Made by a program: the position numbers and the translations under genes
The notes under the pieces: generated by a model
The model's input: only the letters and a program-made list of their open reading frames with translations
What the model was told of the DNA's origin: nothing
The model's database searches: none
Assembly: GCF_013410665.1 (NCBI RefSeq)
Contig: NZ_JACCFM010000001.1
Location: forward strand, 806,001-870,000
Direction: 5' to 3'
DNA: 64,000 nucleotides
Origin: Leifsonia psychrotolerans
GTDB lineage: Bacteria; Actinomycetota; Actinomycetes; Actinomycetales; Microbacteriaceae
In this document: positions 44,849 to 53,802 of the stretch, in pieces
Layout: each line of letters starts with the position of its first letter
Position numbering within the stretch: position 1 is the stretch's first letter

Positions 44849-45651
44849 GCGTGAGTGACCGGTCCGGCATCCTCGGAGCCGCTCGAATCGTTGTCAAGGT
44901 GGGGTCGTCGTCGATCAGTGGCGAGAATGCCGGAGCAATCCCGGCGCTGGTCGACGCCCTCGCCGAGGCACACGGTCGCGGGGCCGAGATCGTACTCGTG
45001 TCATCGGGGGCCATCGCCACCGGCATGCCGTATTTGAACCTAGACGAGCGGCCGACGGACCTGGCCACGCAGCAGGCTGCGGCATCCGTGGGCCAGAATC
45101 TGTTGATTTTCCGCTACCAAGACAGTCTTGACCGGTATGACATCGTCGCCGGCCAAGTGTTGCTGACGGCGGGGGACCTGGAGAACCCGTCGCACCGCAG
45201 CAACGCCCAGCGGGCAATGGAACGGCTGTTGGCACTGCGGATCTTGCCGATCGTGAATGAAAACGACACTGTGGCGACGCACGAGATTCGGTTCGGCGAT
45301 AACGACAGGTTGGCCTCGCTCGTCGCAATGCTGGTCGCGGCCGATGTGCTCGTTCTGCTCAGCGATGTCGATGCGCTGTATACCAAGCCACCGCATCTTC
45401 CCGGGGCCGAGCGGATCGACAGGATCACTGCGGGCGATCCGCTGCCCGGGGTCGAGTTCGGTTCGACCGGAGCCTCCGGTGTCGGCACCGGCGGCGCGAG
45501 TTCCAAGGTGTCCGCCGCACGCATCGCAGCGGATGCCGGCACCGCCGTGCTGGTCACCGCTACGACGCTGGTCGCCGCGGCCCTGCGCGGAGAACACGTC
45601 GGTACCTGGTTCGAGCCGTCGCCTTCGCCCACCGGACGTCCGCTCCCCTAA
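44845..45651 (+). CDS. proB: Glutamate 5-kinase
   Basis: First enzyme of proline synthesis, phosphorylating L-glutamate. The protein (268 aa) contains only the amino-acid-kinase domain; the C-terminal PUA domain found in many ProB proteins is absent. [10 protein letters not shown] is the ATP-binding start, [12 protein letters not shown] and [20 protein letters not shown] are the substrate and catalytic blocks, and [15 protein letters not shown] is near the end. GTG at 44845 overlaps the obg stop (GTGA); GTG at 44851 is also in frame. proA follows 9 bp later. Confidence 0.95.
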   Translation: MSVSDRSGILGAARIVVKVGSSSISGENAGAIPALVDALAEAHGRGAEIVLVSSGAIATGMPYLNLDERPTDLATQQAAASVGQNLLIFRYQDSLDRYDIVAGQVLLTAGDLENPSHRSNAQRAMERLLALRILPIVNENDTVATHEIRFGDNDRLASLVAMLVAADVLVLLSDVDALYTKPPHLPGAERIDRITAGDPLPGVEFGSTGASGVGTGGASSKVSAARIAADAGTAVLVTATTLVAAALRGEHVGTWFEPSPSPTGRPLP

Positions 45652-45660
45652 ACTGGCGGC

Positions 45661-46923
45661 ATGTCGTCGATTCCCGTCACCATGCTCACTCCCACTTTGA
45701 CTGCGGCCCGCACCGCTTCGCTGGCGCTGGCCGGCTCACCGACCGCGCTGAAGAACACGGCGTTGGAGGCGATTGCCGCGGCGCTGCGGGCGAACGTGCC
45801 CGCCATTGTCGAGGCGAATCGAGCCGATCTCGAAGCCGGTGAGAGGAACGGGCTGAGCACGGGACTTCTCGATCGGCTCAGGCTTGACGACGCACGCATC
45901 GACGCTCTGGCGGATGCCGTGCTGCAGATCGCGCTGCTGACCGATCCGGTGGGCGAGGTCGTGCGCGGCAGTAGCCTGCCGAACGGTGTCAAGATCAGCC
46001 AGGTGCGCGTGCCGTTCGGCGTCGTCGGCGTGATCTACGAGGCGCGGCCCAACGTCACCGTCGACATCGCTGCGCTTGCCTTGAAGAGCGGAAATGCTGT
46101 GGTTCTGCGCGGTGGTTCGGCCGCCGAAAACAGCAACCGGGTTTTGGTCGACCTGATCCAGGGCGCGCTCTCGGCCAGTGGCCTGCCGGCCGAGTCGGTG
46201 CAGACGATCGACCAATTCGGCCGCGACGGGGCGAACCTGCTGATGCGTGCACGCGGTGGGGTCGACGTTTTGATCCCGCGGGGGAGCGCCAATCTCATCA
46301 ACACCGTCGTGAATGAATCGACGGTGCCCGTGATCGAAACCGGTGCGGGCGTCGTTCATATCTTCCTGGACGAGAGTGCCCCGCTGGAGTGGGCGGTGGA
46401 CATCGTTCACAACTCGAAGGTTCAGCGTCCGAGCGTGTGCAATGCGCTCGAAACGTTGCTCGTGCATGCGGGGGCGGCACAGCGGCTGCTGCCGGAGGTG
46501 CTTGCCAAGCTCACCGCCTCGGGGGTCACCATTCACGCCGACGAGCGCACCCGGGAGCTGTTCCCACAGGGCGTCCCCGCGACGGAGGAGGATTGGGCGA
46601 CTGAATACATGAGCCTTGACCTTGCAGTTGCCGTGGTGGAATCTCTCGACGACGCGATTGGGCATATTCGCCGTTACTCCACCGGGCACACTGAGTCGAT
46701 CATCACGAACGACATCGTCAACGCCGAACGGTTCCTGAACGAGGTCGATTCTGCGGCGGTCATGGTGAATGCGTCGACACGGTTCACCGACGGTGGCGAA
46801 TTCGGCTTTGGTGCCGAGGTCGGAATATCGACACAAAAGCTCCACGCGCGCGGTCCGATGGGGCTGGCCGAGCTGACGAGTACCAAATGGATCGTGCGTG
46901 GCAGCGGCCAGGTGCGGGCGTAG
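45661..46923 (+). CDS. proA: Gamma-glutamyl phosphate reductase
   Basis: A 420-aa NADPH-dependent aldehyde-dehydrogenase-superfamily enzyme, second step of proline synthesis. VPFGVVGVIYEARPNVTVD is the family signature, and VQRPSVCNALETLLVH contains the catalytic Cys (the SVCNALE motif). GAEVGISTQKLHARGPMGL near the C-terminus is also typical. It is co-transcribed with proB. Confidence 0.97.
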   Translation: MSSIPVTMLTPTLTAARTASLALAGSPTALKNTALEAIAAALRANVPAIVEANRADLEAGERNGLSTGLLDRLRLDDARIDALADAVLQIALLTDPVGEVVRGSSLPNGVKISQVRVPFGVVGVIYEARPNVTVDIAALALKSGNAVVLRGGSAAENSNRVLVDLIQGALSASGLPAESVQTIDQFGRDGANLLMRARGGVDVLIPRGSANLINTVVNESTVPVIETGAGVVHIFLDESAPLEWAVDIVHNSKVQRPSVCNALETLLVHAGAAQRLLPEVLAKLTASGVTIHADERTRELFPQGVPATEEDWATEYMSLDLAVAVVESLDDAIGHIRRYSTGHTESIITNDIVNAERFLNEVDSAAVMVNASTRFTDGGEFGFGAEVGISTQKLHARGPMGLAELTSTKWIVRGSGQVRA

Positions 46924-46982
46924 CCCTACTAAGATGGTCGAGGCGGGTCCTGACCGTCTTCGTGAAGTGAATGGAGTTTTTC

Positions 46983-47189
46983 ATGTCGTTGGTAACCACC
47001 GTGCTGGCCGAAGCCGGTCACGTCGCGCTGCCCCTGCCGATTCTGGTGTACGGCATAATTCCACTGGTTCTTTTCATCGCCCTCGGTGCCGTTCTCTGGA
47101 CCTACCGCGATGTTGCCAATCGTCACCAGGCTAAGGCTGACGCCTACGCGGCAGCTCATGGCGGCGCTCCCGGACACAGCGGCCACTGA
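46983..47189 (+). CDS. Small single-span membrane protein
   Basis: A 68-aa protein with one membrane span ([22 protein letters not shown]) followed by a cytoplasmic tail rich in Ala, His and Gly ([12 protein letters not shown]). The ATG at 46983 lies 6 nt after GGAG; the in-frame ATG at 46971 overlaps that site and is rejected. Similar short proteins occur between proA and nadD in related actinobacteria. No function is known. Confidence 0.85.
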   Translation: MSLVTTVLAEAGHVALPLPILVYGIIPLVLFIALGAVLWTYRDVANRHQAKADAYAAAHGGAPGHSGH

Positions 47190-47203
47190 GCGTCGTTGTC
47201 TCG

Positions 47204-47797
47204 GTGACGCAACGTCGTCCGCGCATCGGTGTGATGGGTGGAACCTTTGATCCGATCCACCACGGACACCTTGTGGCGGCCAGTGAGGTCGCGCAAAGCT
47301 TCGATCTCGACGAAGTTGTCTTTGTCCCGACGGGTCATCCGTGGCAGAAAGAAGACGTCACTCTTGCCGAACACCGATATTTGATGACCGTCATCGCGAC
47401 GGCCTCAAATCCACGGTTCACGGTGAGCCGCGTCGATATCGACCGCGATGGTCCCACCTTCACGATTGACACCCTGCGCGAATTGCGTGATGAACGCCCT
47501 GATGCGGAGCTTTTCTTCATCACCGGAGCAGATGCCATCTCGCAAATTCTGAGTTGGAAAGACGTGCAGGAGCTCTGGGACCTCGCTCATTTCGTGGCTG
47601 TGAGTCGCCCGGGACATGAGCTGAGCGTTTCGGGATTGCCTGATCAGGACGTAAGCTTGCTTGAGGTTCCGGCACTGGCGATTTCATCGACAGACTGCCG
47701 TGCGCGAGTAAATCGGGGTTTCCCGGTCTGGTATCTGGTCCCCGACGGGGTCGTCCAGTACATCTCAAAGCATCATCTGTATCGGAGTGTGGCATGA
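47204..47797 (+). CDS. nadD: Nicotinate-nucleotide adenylyltransferase
   Basis: A 197-aa nucleotidyltransferase making nicotinate adenine dinucleotide for [21 protein letters not shown] carries the HxGH motif, [10 protein letters not shown] is the substrate loop, and [10 protein letters not shown] is the C-terminal ISSTxxR motif that binds ATP. The start is GTG at 47204. Its stop overlaps the next gene (ATGA). Confidence 0.97.
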   Translation: MTQRRPRIGVMGGTFDPIHHGHLVAASEVAQSFDLDEVVFVPTGHPWQKEDVTLAEHRYLMTVIATASNPRFTVSRVDIDRDGPTFTIDTLRELRDERPDAELFFITGADAISQILSWKDVQELWDLAHFVAVSRPGHELSVSGLPDQDVSLLEVPALAISSTDCRARVNRGFPVWYLVPDGVVQYISKHHLYRSVA

Positions 47798-48756
47798 CGT
47801 TGGGTAACGGCCCGCAGCCGCTGACGCGACGGCAAGCCCGCGAGTTGGCGCAGAGCCAGCAGGGGTCCACGACCACAGATGAGGCGTACCCTCAGGCGAC
47901 AGCGTCTGACCAGTCACTACCGTCGTCCGTCTTCTCAGAGCCGCCGGCTCAGGCTGAATCATTCACCGAACTCATCCAGAAGGCCGAGGCAGCCGCGAAG
48001 GCATCCGCTGAAGCTCTTCCGGTTCAGCGCCGCGCGCGTGAACCTCTGGGCACCGAGCCTGATGACGGCCATTTCGGTTCTCGTGAACAGACGATGACGC
48101 GTCGAGAATTGCGTGCCGTGAAGGCCGCGCAGGACGAGACTGACACCAGCGCCGCAGACGTTTCCTCGGAGGAAGCACCAACGGTGCTTCTGCCGATAGC
48201 CGCGACCATACCGGCCGCTGACGCGGATTCATCACGGGGGCTGCATCCGCCAGTGGGACATTGGTCGATCGATCCCGAAGTGCGAGGCGATGCCGAGCAC
48301 GTGCGTGTTATCGACCCGGTGCAGGCGTTCGACCAGTTGATTTCTCGTGGGCTGGGTGCCGGGGGAATCCCGACGACCACCAACGCTCTGATCCTGCCCG
48401 CTGTGGCACTGCACGATCGCACCTCGGGACCGCTGACCAGCACGGGCGAGATTCTGGTCACCGGCTCGATCGACCTGCCCCGCAGCCTGGGCTCCACCGG
48501 CGCCCACCCCGACCGTTTTGACTCCTCCGACGGCGACCACCTTCTCGATCAGATCGATGAGCCGGGCGCGACGACGGATGTTGCTCCGGTCAGTGCCAGC
48601 CGGGCAGTGAGCAGCCACGCATCGACGCGTGGCGTCATGACTCCGCCCAAGAAGGACGCGGCCTGGTTGCCGACGGTTTTGGCCATTACCGCCGCAGCGC
48701 TGGCGCTGGGCGTCATCGCGCTGTTCGTCGGCGCATTCATTTTCAATATTTTCTAA
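47794..48756 (+). CDS. Hypothetical protein with C-terminal membrane anchor
   Basis: A 320-aa protein of no recognised family. About 285 residues are hydrophilic and disordered (Ala/Ser/Thr/Glu-rich), with two related basic motifs near the start, [13 protein letters not shown] and [13 protein letters not shown]. One membrane span ([25 protein letters not shown]) ends the chain, so most of it should lie in the cytoplasm (tail-anchor topology). It overlaps nadD by four bases and precedes rsfS by 40 bp. In many actinobacteria a LytR-type protein occupies this spot, but no such domain is present here. Confidence 0.8.
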   Translation: MTLGNGPQPLTRRQARELAQSQQGSTTTDEAYPQATASDQSLPSSVFSEPPAQAESFTELIQKAEAAAKASAEALPVQRRAREPLGTEPDDGHFGSREQTMTRRELRAVKAAQDETDTSAADVSSEEAPTVLLPIAATIPAADADSSRGLHPPVGHWSIDPEVRGDAEHVRVIDPVQAFDQLISRGLGAGGIPTTTNALILPAVALHDRTSGPLTSTGEILVTGSIDLPRSLGSTGAHPDRFDSSDGDHLLDQIDEPGATTDVAPVSASRAVSSHASTRGVMTPPKKDAAWLPTVLAITAAALALGVIALFVGAFIFNIF

Positions 48757-48796
48757 TGCTGTCCATATTTGCTTCACCAACTCAGGGATTTATTCG

Positions 48797-49174
48797 ATGA
48801 CCGCTTCTGCCCATGCTCTCGAGCTCCTCCAGGTGGCCGCCGCCGCCGCCGACTCGAAGGCCGGGGAAGATCTTGTTGCCATCGACGTCTCCGAGCCGCT
48901 GCCGCTTGCCGACATCTTCCTCATCGTCACGGGTCGTTCCGAACGCAACGTGGTCGCGATCGCCGGTGAGGTCGAAGACAAGCTGATCGAAGCCGGCCAC
49001 AAGCCCCTGCGCCGGGAGGGCCGTGCCGAAGGCCGGTGGATTCTGATCGACTTTGGCGACCTGGTCGTTCACGTTTTCCATGAAGAAGAGCGTGCGTATT
49101 ACGGGCTTGAGCGACTGTGGAAAGACTGCCCCGTCGTGCCGATCGATCTTCCGGTGCGCGACACGCGCGAGTAA
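48797..49174 (+). CDS. rsfS: Ribosomal silencing factor RsfS
   Basis: A 125-aa protein that binds L14 on the 50S subunit and blocks subunit joining when nutrients are low. Family signature: DLVAIDVSEPLPLADIFLIVTGRSERNV, GRAEGRWILIDFGDLVVHVFHEEERAYYGLERLW. The nadD-rsfS neighbourhood is conserved across bacteria. Confidence 0.97.
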   Translation: MTASAHALELLQVAAAAADSKAGEDLVAIDVSEPLPLADIFLIVTGRSERNVVAIAGEVEDKLIEAGHKPLRREGRAEGRWILIDFGDLVVHVFHEEERAYYGLERLWKDCPVVPIDLPVRDTRE

Positions 49175-49249
49175 CGGCGCGATTTTCGCGCTCGGTTGGA
49201 TGTGTAGTAATCTAAACGAGTTGTTCCGGAGAGATCCGGTTCGGCGAGA

Positions 49250-49323
49250 GGGTCCATGGCGCAGCCCGGTAGCGCACCTGCATGGCATGCAGGGGGTCAG
49301 GGGTTCGAATCCCCTTGGATCCA
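49250..49323 (+). tRNA. tRNA-Ala(GGC)
   Basis: A 74-nt cloverleaf: acceptor GGGTCCA/TGGATCC (one G-T pair), D-arm GCGCAGCCCGGTAGCGC, anticodon stem CCTGC/GCAGG with loop ATGGCAT (anticodon GGC), T-arm AGGGG-TTCGAAT-CCCCT, discriminator A. CCA is not encoded. A possible -10 TAGTAA lies at 49205-49210. Confidence 0.97.
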
Positions 49324-49328
49324 CTCTC

Positions 49329-49363
49329 ACGAAGAGCTCGACACGATGTGTCGGGCTCTTCGT
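49329..49363. terminator. Bidirectional terminator after tRNA-Ala
   Basis: ACGAAGAGC-T-CGACAC pairs with GTGTCG-G-GCTCTTCGT (15 bp, one mismatch, 3-nt loop), followed by CGTT. It also lies 6 bp beyond the stop codon of the convergent reductase gene. Confidence 0.75.
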
Positions 49364-49369
49364 CGTTAA

Positions 49370-50413
49370 TCAGGACCCCTGTTTGGTCAGCAACTCGAGG
49401 CGCACCAAACTTTCGGCCGCCGACAGAAGTGACTCTTCGTTGGAGCGAGGCGACCAGCCCAGCTGGAGGCGGGCCTTGTCGTTGGAAATGAGTTTGGGCG
49501 CACCAAGCTGAGACGCGAGCTGTTTCATCGTGGAGTTCAGCGGTGCGCCTGCCCGTACGACCCAGTTGGGCAGGATTCGCGACGGGACGTGTTTGGCGGC
49601 ATCCGCCAGGCGTTCCCGCAGAAGGTGGGCGATCTCAGGAAAGCTCACGGGGGGCCCAGCGGATGCGATGAATCGCTCGCCGGCGGCATCCGGATGTGTC
49701 AATGCGCGCAGGTGGAGATCGGCGACATCCCGAACATCGACGGCTGACAGCGAGATGCGGGGGAGGGCCGGCACCGCTCCCATCAGAAGACGGCGCAGAA
49801 GTTGAACCGATGTCGAGAGGTCGGTGCCACGCGCCGGCCCGAAGACAGCGACCGGGTTGACCACCGCAAGTTGCAGGGTTTCACCTTCGTCGGCAACAAA
49901 ATTCCAGGCGGCGCGTTCGGCGATTGTTTTAGATTTGGCGTAGGCACTGACGCTCTCGCCGTTCACGTCGGTCCAGTCCTGTTCGGTATAGGGGCGGCTC
50001 AGCGGGGGGTGCCCATATCCAATTGCTGCAAACGATGACGTGAGCACGACCCGCTTGACGCCGGCATCCCGCGCGGCGCGCAATACCCGCAACGCGCCGT
50101 CACGGGCAGGGATGATGAGGTCATCCTCATCTTTCGGCTGCGTCACCGGAAACGGCGAGGCGACGTGAAGCACGAAGTCACAGTTGGCAACAGCGTCGGC
50201 CCAGCCATCGTCCGAGAGAAGATTCGCCTCGACGACACCGAGGACATCCGCCGAGGCATCACGGCCGGACGCGACCAGCGCACGGACTTCTGATTCTCTG
50301 GAGAGGGAGCGTACGGTGGTTCTGACGCGATAGCCCGCGTCGAGCAATTGTGCGACACACTCGGCGCCGACAAAACCCGACCCGCCCGTGACAAGAACCA
50401 ATTCTCCGGCCAT
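49370..50413 (-). CDS. NAD(P)-dependent epimerase/dehydratase (dihydroflavonol reductase-like)
   Basis: A 347-aa extended short-chain dehydrogenase. The nucleotide-binding motif is TGGSGFVG (9-16), LHVASPFPV follows the fourth strand, VVLTSSFAAIGYG supplies the catalytic Ser region and YAKSK the catalytic Tyr and Lys. This arrangement is typical of dihydroflavonol-4-reductase/cinnamoyl-CoA-reductase-like enzymes, which in bacteria reduce various aldehydes or ketones. The substrate is unknown. It lies alone, convergent with tRNA-Ala. Confidence 0.9.
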   Translation of the reverse strand: MAGELVLVTGGSGFVGAECVAQLLDAGYRVRTTVRSLSRESEVRALVASGRDASADVLGVVEANLLSDDGWADAVANCDFVLHVASPFPVTQPKDEDDLIIPARDGALRVLRAARDAGVKRVVLTSSFAAIGYGHPPLSRPYTEQDWTDVNGESVSAYAKSKTIAERAAWNFVADEGETLQLAVVNPVAVFGPARGTDLSTSVQLLRRLLMGAVPALPRISLSAVDVRDVADLHLRALTHPDAAGERFIASAGPPVSFPEIAHLLRERLADAAKHVPSRILPNWVVRAGAPLNSTMKQLASQLGAPKLISNDKARLQLGWSPRSNEESLLSAAESLVRLELLTKQGS

Positions 50414-50511
50414 GTGAGTCTCCTTCGTCGCGACCGTCCCATGTTAGGCGCGATAGCGCGGCCAGAATAGTGCGTACATTGGATCGCACCCGAAGGCCCG
50501 ATAATGAGAAC

Positions 50512-50919
50512 GTGAGCCTGCTGGAATCCCGCGCCCTACGTTGTCCGTGTGACAGCGGTGAGAGCTATGCCGAATGTTGCGGCAGCTACCACACTGATCG
50601 CACCACTCCGCCAACCGCGCAACTGCTGATGCGTTCTCGGTACTCGGCCTTCGCCGTGGGCGATTCCGACTATCTGCTGCGCACCTGGCATCCGAGCACC
50701 CGCCCTGCAACGGTGGACCTCGACTCCACTCTGCGCTGGATCCGCCTCGAGGTAGAGCACACCGAACGCGGGGGCCTGTTCGACGGCGACGGGGTCGTCC
50801 GATTCACCGCTCACTACCGAGACGGCGCGGAACGCGGTTCGCAACACGAGACGAGCCGCTTCGTCCGGTTCAACCGCAACTGGACCTATCTCGACGCGAT
50901 CGACGGGCGCTCCGACTAG
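50512..50919 (+). CDS. YchJ family protein with SEC-C motif
   Basis: A 135-aa protein. The N-terminal SEC-C zinc-binding motif CPCDSGESYAECCG is followed by LLMRSRYSAFAVGDSDYLLRTWHPSTRP, the hallmark of the UPF0225/YchJ family with an NTF2-like fold. Its function is unknown. I prefer the GTG at 50512, next to the SEC-C motif; a GTG at 50470 would add 14 residues. It is divergent from the reductase gene. Confidence 0.9.
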   Translation: MSLLESRALRCPCDSGESYAECCGSYHTDRTTPPTAQLLMRSRYSAFAVGDSDYLLRTWHPSTRPATVDLDSTLRWIRLEVEHTERGGLFDGDGVVRFTAHYRDGAERGSQHETSRFVRFNRNWTYLDAIDGRSD

Positions 50920-51095
50920 ACCACGCGGTCCAGGCCACGCACAGTGGGCGGCGGCGCGAGCGTCGCTGAGAATCTGCTGAATCTCGTCGAATTGAGCAGA
51001 TTATCGTCGCGTCCACGGGGATTATGCCCGATCATGGGATGAAACCGGGGGGATAGCCTTCGGAGTCCCTCGCAATGATGCGTGAAAGGTCAGCT

Positions 51096-52469
51096 ATGAC
51101 GAACCCTCGTTTCCCCCGACTGCCGTCTTCCTTCATCTGGGGAGTGTCAACGGCTGCCTATCAGATCGAGGGAGCAGTGAACGAGGGCGGTCGAGGACTC
51201 TCCAGTTGGGATGCCTTCTGCGCCGAACCCGGCCGTGTGATCAACGGTGATACCGGAGAGGTCGCGTGTGACCACTACCACCGGTACCCGGAAGACATTG
51301 CCCTGATGAAAGACCTCGGGGTCGACGCCTACCGGTTCTCGTTCGCCTGGCCGCGCATCCAGCCCACCGGGTCCGGCCCGGTCAACGCCGAAGGACTCGC
51401 GTTTTACGATCGTCTGGTCGATGGTCTGCTCGAGGCCGGCATCACTCCCACGCCAACCCTGTTCCACTGGGACACCCCATTGACACTCGAGCAGGATGGG
51501 GGCTGGCTGAACCGCGATATCACCGACAAGTTCGCCGACTATGCGCACATCATGGGCACACATTTCGCCGACCGTATTCCGCGCTGGATTACGATCAACG
51601 AACCCGTCGTCCTCACCATGCTGGGCTACGGCGCCGGAATTCAGGCACCCGGCCTGCAGCTGGGCTTTGGCGCTTTGCCGGCGGCCCACCACCAGCTACT
51701 GGCGCATGGCAAGGCCGTCGGTGCCCTGCGCGCGGCAGGTGCCAACAACATCGGTATCGCCAACAATCACGCGCCCACCTGGGCGGCGAGCGAAAGCCCG
51801 GAAGACCAGCAAGCAGCCGGTCTCTACGATGCCCTCGCCAATTGGGTGTTCGCCGACCCGATTCTGCTCGGTCGCTACCCGGAGGAATTGGCGCCGTTCC
51901 TGCCCGAGGGCGCCGCAGATGATCTGCCCACGATCTCGACCCCGATCGACTGGTACGGCATCAACTATTACAACCCCACTCTGGTGTCGGCACCGGTCGG
52001 CCCGGGCGAAACCGGGGGCCTGGTCGATGGCCACGAGCTCGATGCCAGCCTTCCGTTTGCGCTGCAGGAGATTGAGGGATATCCGCTCACGGACTTCGGC
52101 TGGCCGTCGATTCCCGCCGCGTTCACTGAACTTCTCACCTCGTTCACGGCGCGCTACGGCGATGCACTCCCGCCGATCTACATCACCGAGAACGGATGCG
52201 CCATCAATGACGGTCCCGATGAGACCGGTGTGATCGCCGACGAGCGACGGATCGACTACACCGCCGCACACCTGGCAGCGGTGGCCGACGCGATCGAGGC
52301 CGGCGTTGATGTGCGCGGCTATTTCCACTGGTCCCTGATGGACAATTTCGAATGGGCTGTCGGCTTCTCGCAGCGCTTCGGTTTGATCTACACCGACTAT
52401 GAAACGCAAGAGCGTATTCCGAAGGACTCGTTCCGCTGGTATCGCGATCTCATCCAGGCGCACCGCTGA
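51096..52469 (+). CDS. Glycoside hydrolase family 1 beta-glucosidase
   Basis: A 457-aa TIM-barrel retaining beta-glycosidase, probably cytoplasmic because no signal peptide is present. The acid/base Glu169 is in TINEPVV and the nucleophile Glu365 in YITENGC. FIWGVSTAAYQIEGAVNEGG is the GH1 N-terminal signature, and HWSLMDNFEWAVGFSQRFGL the C-terminal subsite block. The ATG at 51096 follows GAAAGG. No sugar transporter or regulator is adjacent, so the natural substrate (cellobiose-like glucosides) is a guess. The 176 bp upstream show no clear operator. Confidence 0.95.
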   Translation: MTNPRFPRLPSSFIWGVSTAAYQIEGAVNEGGRGLSSWDAFCAEPGRVINGDTGEVACDHYHRYPEDIALMKDLGVDAYRFSFAWPRIQPTGSGPVNAEGLAFYDRLVDGLLEAGITPTPTLFHWDTPLTLEQDGGWLNRDITDKFADYAHIMGTHFADRIPRWITINEPVVLTMLGYGAGIQAPGLQLGFGALPAAHHQLLAHGKAVGALRAAGANNIGIANNHAPTWAASESPEDQQAAGLYDALANWVFADPILLGRYPEELAPFLPEGAADDLPTISTPIDWYGINYYNPTLVSAPVGPGETGGLVDGHELDASLPFALQEIEGYPLTDFGWPSIPAAFTELLTSFTARYGDALPPIYITENGCAINDGPDETGVIADERRIDYTAAHLAAVADAIEAGVDVRGYFHWSLMDNFEWAVGFSQRFGLIYTDYETQERIPKDSFRWYRDLIQAHR

Positions 52470-52500
52470 CGGGTGGCGGCGCGGGCGCTAGCGTGGAGCC

Positions 52501-52986
52501 ATGGGACATTTCTTGGCGCCGCACACGGTCGCCTCTCTCGCCCGCCTGACCGAACTGGATGCAACGGGCCAGGGCAACCCGGTGGAGCGATTGGCGGCCA
52601 TCCGTGCTCTGCTGACCGAACTCGATGCAGACCCCGCGACGTTGGCGAGCGTCCGGGCCGCGCAGGGTGACGGGGCGAACTGGGACGAGATCGCGGCGGC
52701 TGCCGGTCTCGGGGTCGCGGCCGCCAAGTGGCGTTGGCAGGGCAGCGACGACGAGATTTCGGCTCGGCATGATGCGGGGCGAAAACGTGCGGCCCGCCCG
52801 AGTTCGGTGCCGACCGATCTGCCCGGGGTATCGGTAGCCGAGGCGGCGAAGCAGCTGGGGGTGAGTGCGCAAGCGATCTATTTGCGAATAAGTCGGGGAA
52901 CACTGGAAAGTCGTACCGTCGAACTCCCGGATGGGCGACAGTACAAAAGGGTCTTCATCGAGACTGTGGCTTCGGCAGAGCCCTAA
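52501..52986 (+). CDS. HTH-domain DNA-binding protein, hypothetical
   Basis: A 161-aa protein. The N-terminal half is helical (LAAIRALLTELDADPATLASV) and includes a possible helix-turn-helix, WDEIAAAAGLGVAAAKWRW. The C-terminal third looks like a MerR/excisionase-type winged helix, VSVAEAAKQLGVSAQAIYLRI, followed by a wing (GTLESRTVELPDGRQYKRVF). Both suggest DNA binding. It starts 31 bp after the beta-glucosidase and could be co-transcribed, though no regulatory link is shown. Confidence 0.78.
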   Translation: MGHFLAPHTVASLARLTELDATGQGNPVERLAAIRALLTELDADPATLASVRAAQGDGANWDEIAAAAGLGVAAAKWRWQGSDDEISARHDAGRKRAARPSSVPTDLPGVSVAEAAKQLGVSAQAIYLRISRGTLESRTVELPDGRQYKRVFIETVASAEP

Positions 52987-53069
52987 CGGCAGTCCCGGCG
53001 GCGGTGATAGTCTGCCCGCGATCGTCCGAACAATTCTGGCTTCATCCACCCGAAGAAGTGAGGCTCGCC

Positions 53070-53780
53070 GTGTCAGATGAGTTGTCCGCACCTCGTGAGG
53101 GGTCCGCCGGTCCCTCCGGAACTGTGCGGGGCTGTGACACCGCCGACATGCTCGTCATCCACGGTATGTTTCGGAGGCTTTTCACGGATCTGCCGGCGCT
53201 CGTCGCGGGGGTTCCCGTCGGCGACTCGGTGCGTTCGGCTGTCGTCGGCGCCCATGTGCGTGAGGTCTCGGCCGGACTGCACGCTCATCATCAAGGCGAG
53301 GATCTTCTGCTCTGGGAGAAGCTCGAATCACGCGCTCCGGCCTGTGCACTGCACGTCGGCCAGATGCGTGCCCAACACCAGGCGGTTGCCCTTGAACTCG
53401 GTGAACTCGAGAACGCGGTCGAGCTCTGGCAAACTACCAATGCCGTCGAGGATGCCGAGTCCGTCGTCGATATCCTGACGACCATCAAGGCTCTCCTCTT
53501 CGCCCATCTCGGCCAAGAGGAACGGCAGATTCTTCCGGTGGCCGGGGTAACGCTCACTCAACAGGAATGGGACTTGCTGGGGGCACATGGCCGGACGGCG
53601 ATACCGCGCGAGCGTCTGATGGTGCAGCTCGGTTTCATTCTTGAAGGTTTTGCCCCCGATGAGCGCGCAGGGTGGTTGAGGGAGAACGTTCCCGCCCCGA
53701 TCCGATTGCTCTACCGTGTCATTGGGCGACGTCAGTATGAGAAGAACTACCGGCTGGTCTACGGGGCGGCACCGCTCTGA
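53070..53780 (+). CDS. Hemerythrin-domain protein
   Basis: A 236-aa protein with a hemerythrin-like four-helix bundle in residues ~25-165. Iron-ligand candidates occur in order: DMLVIHGMF, LHAHHQGEDLLLW, MRAQHQAVALEL and LLFAHLGQEERQILP. It could bind a non-heme di-iron site for oxygen, NO or iron handling. The C-terminal ~75 residues are helical. The GTG at 53070 is 6 nt after GTGAGG. It converges with an MpaB-like gene. Confidence 0.9.
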   Translation: MSDELSAPREGSAGPSGTVRGCDTADMLVIHGMFRRLFTDLPALVAGVPVGDSVRSAVVGAHVREVSAGLHAHHQGEDLLLWEKLESRAPACALHVGQMRAQHQAVALELGELENAVELWQTTNAVEDAESVVDILTTIKALLFAHLGQEERQILPVAGVTLTQQEWDLLGAHGRTAIPRERLMVQLGFILEGFAPDERAGWLRENVPAPIRLLYRVIGRRQYEKNYRLVYGAAPL

Positions 53781-53802
53781 GAGTGCTCTGATATCGCGCT
53801 GG

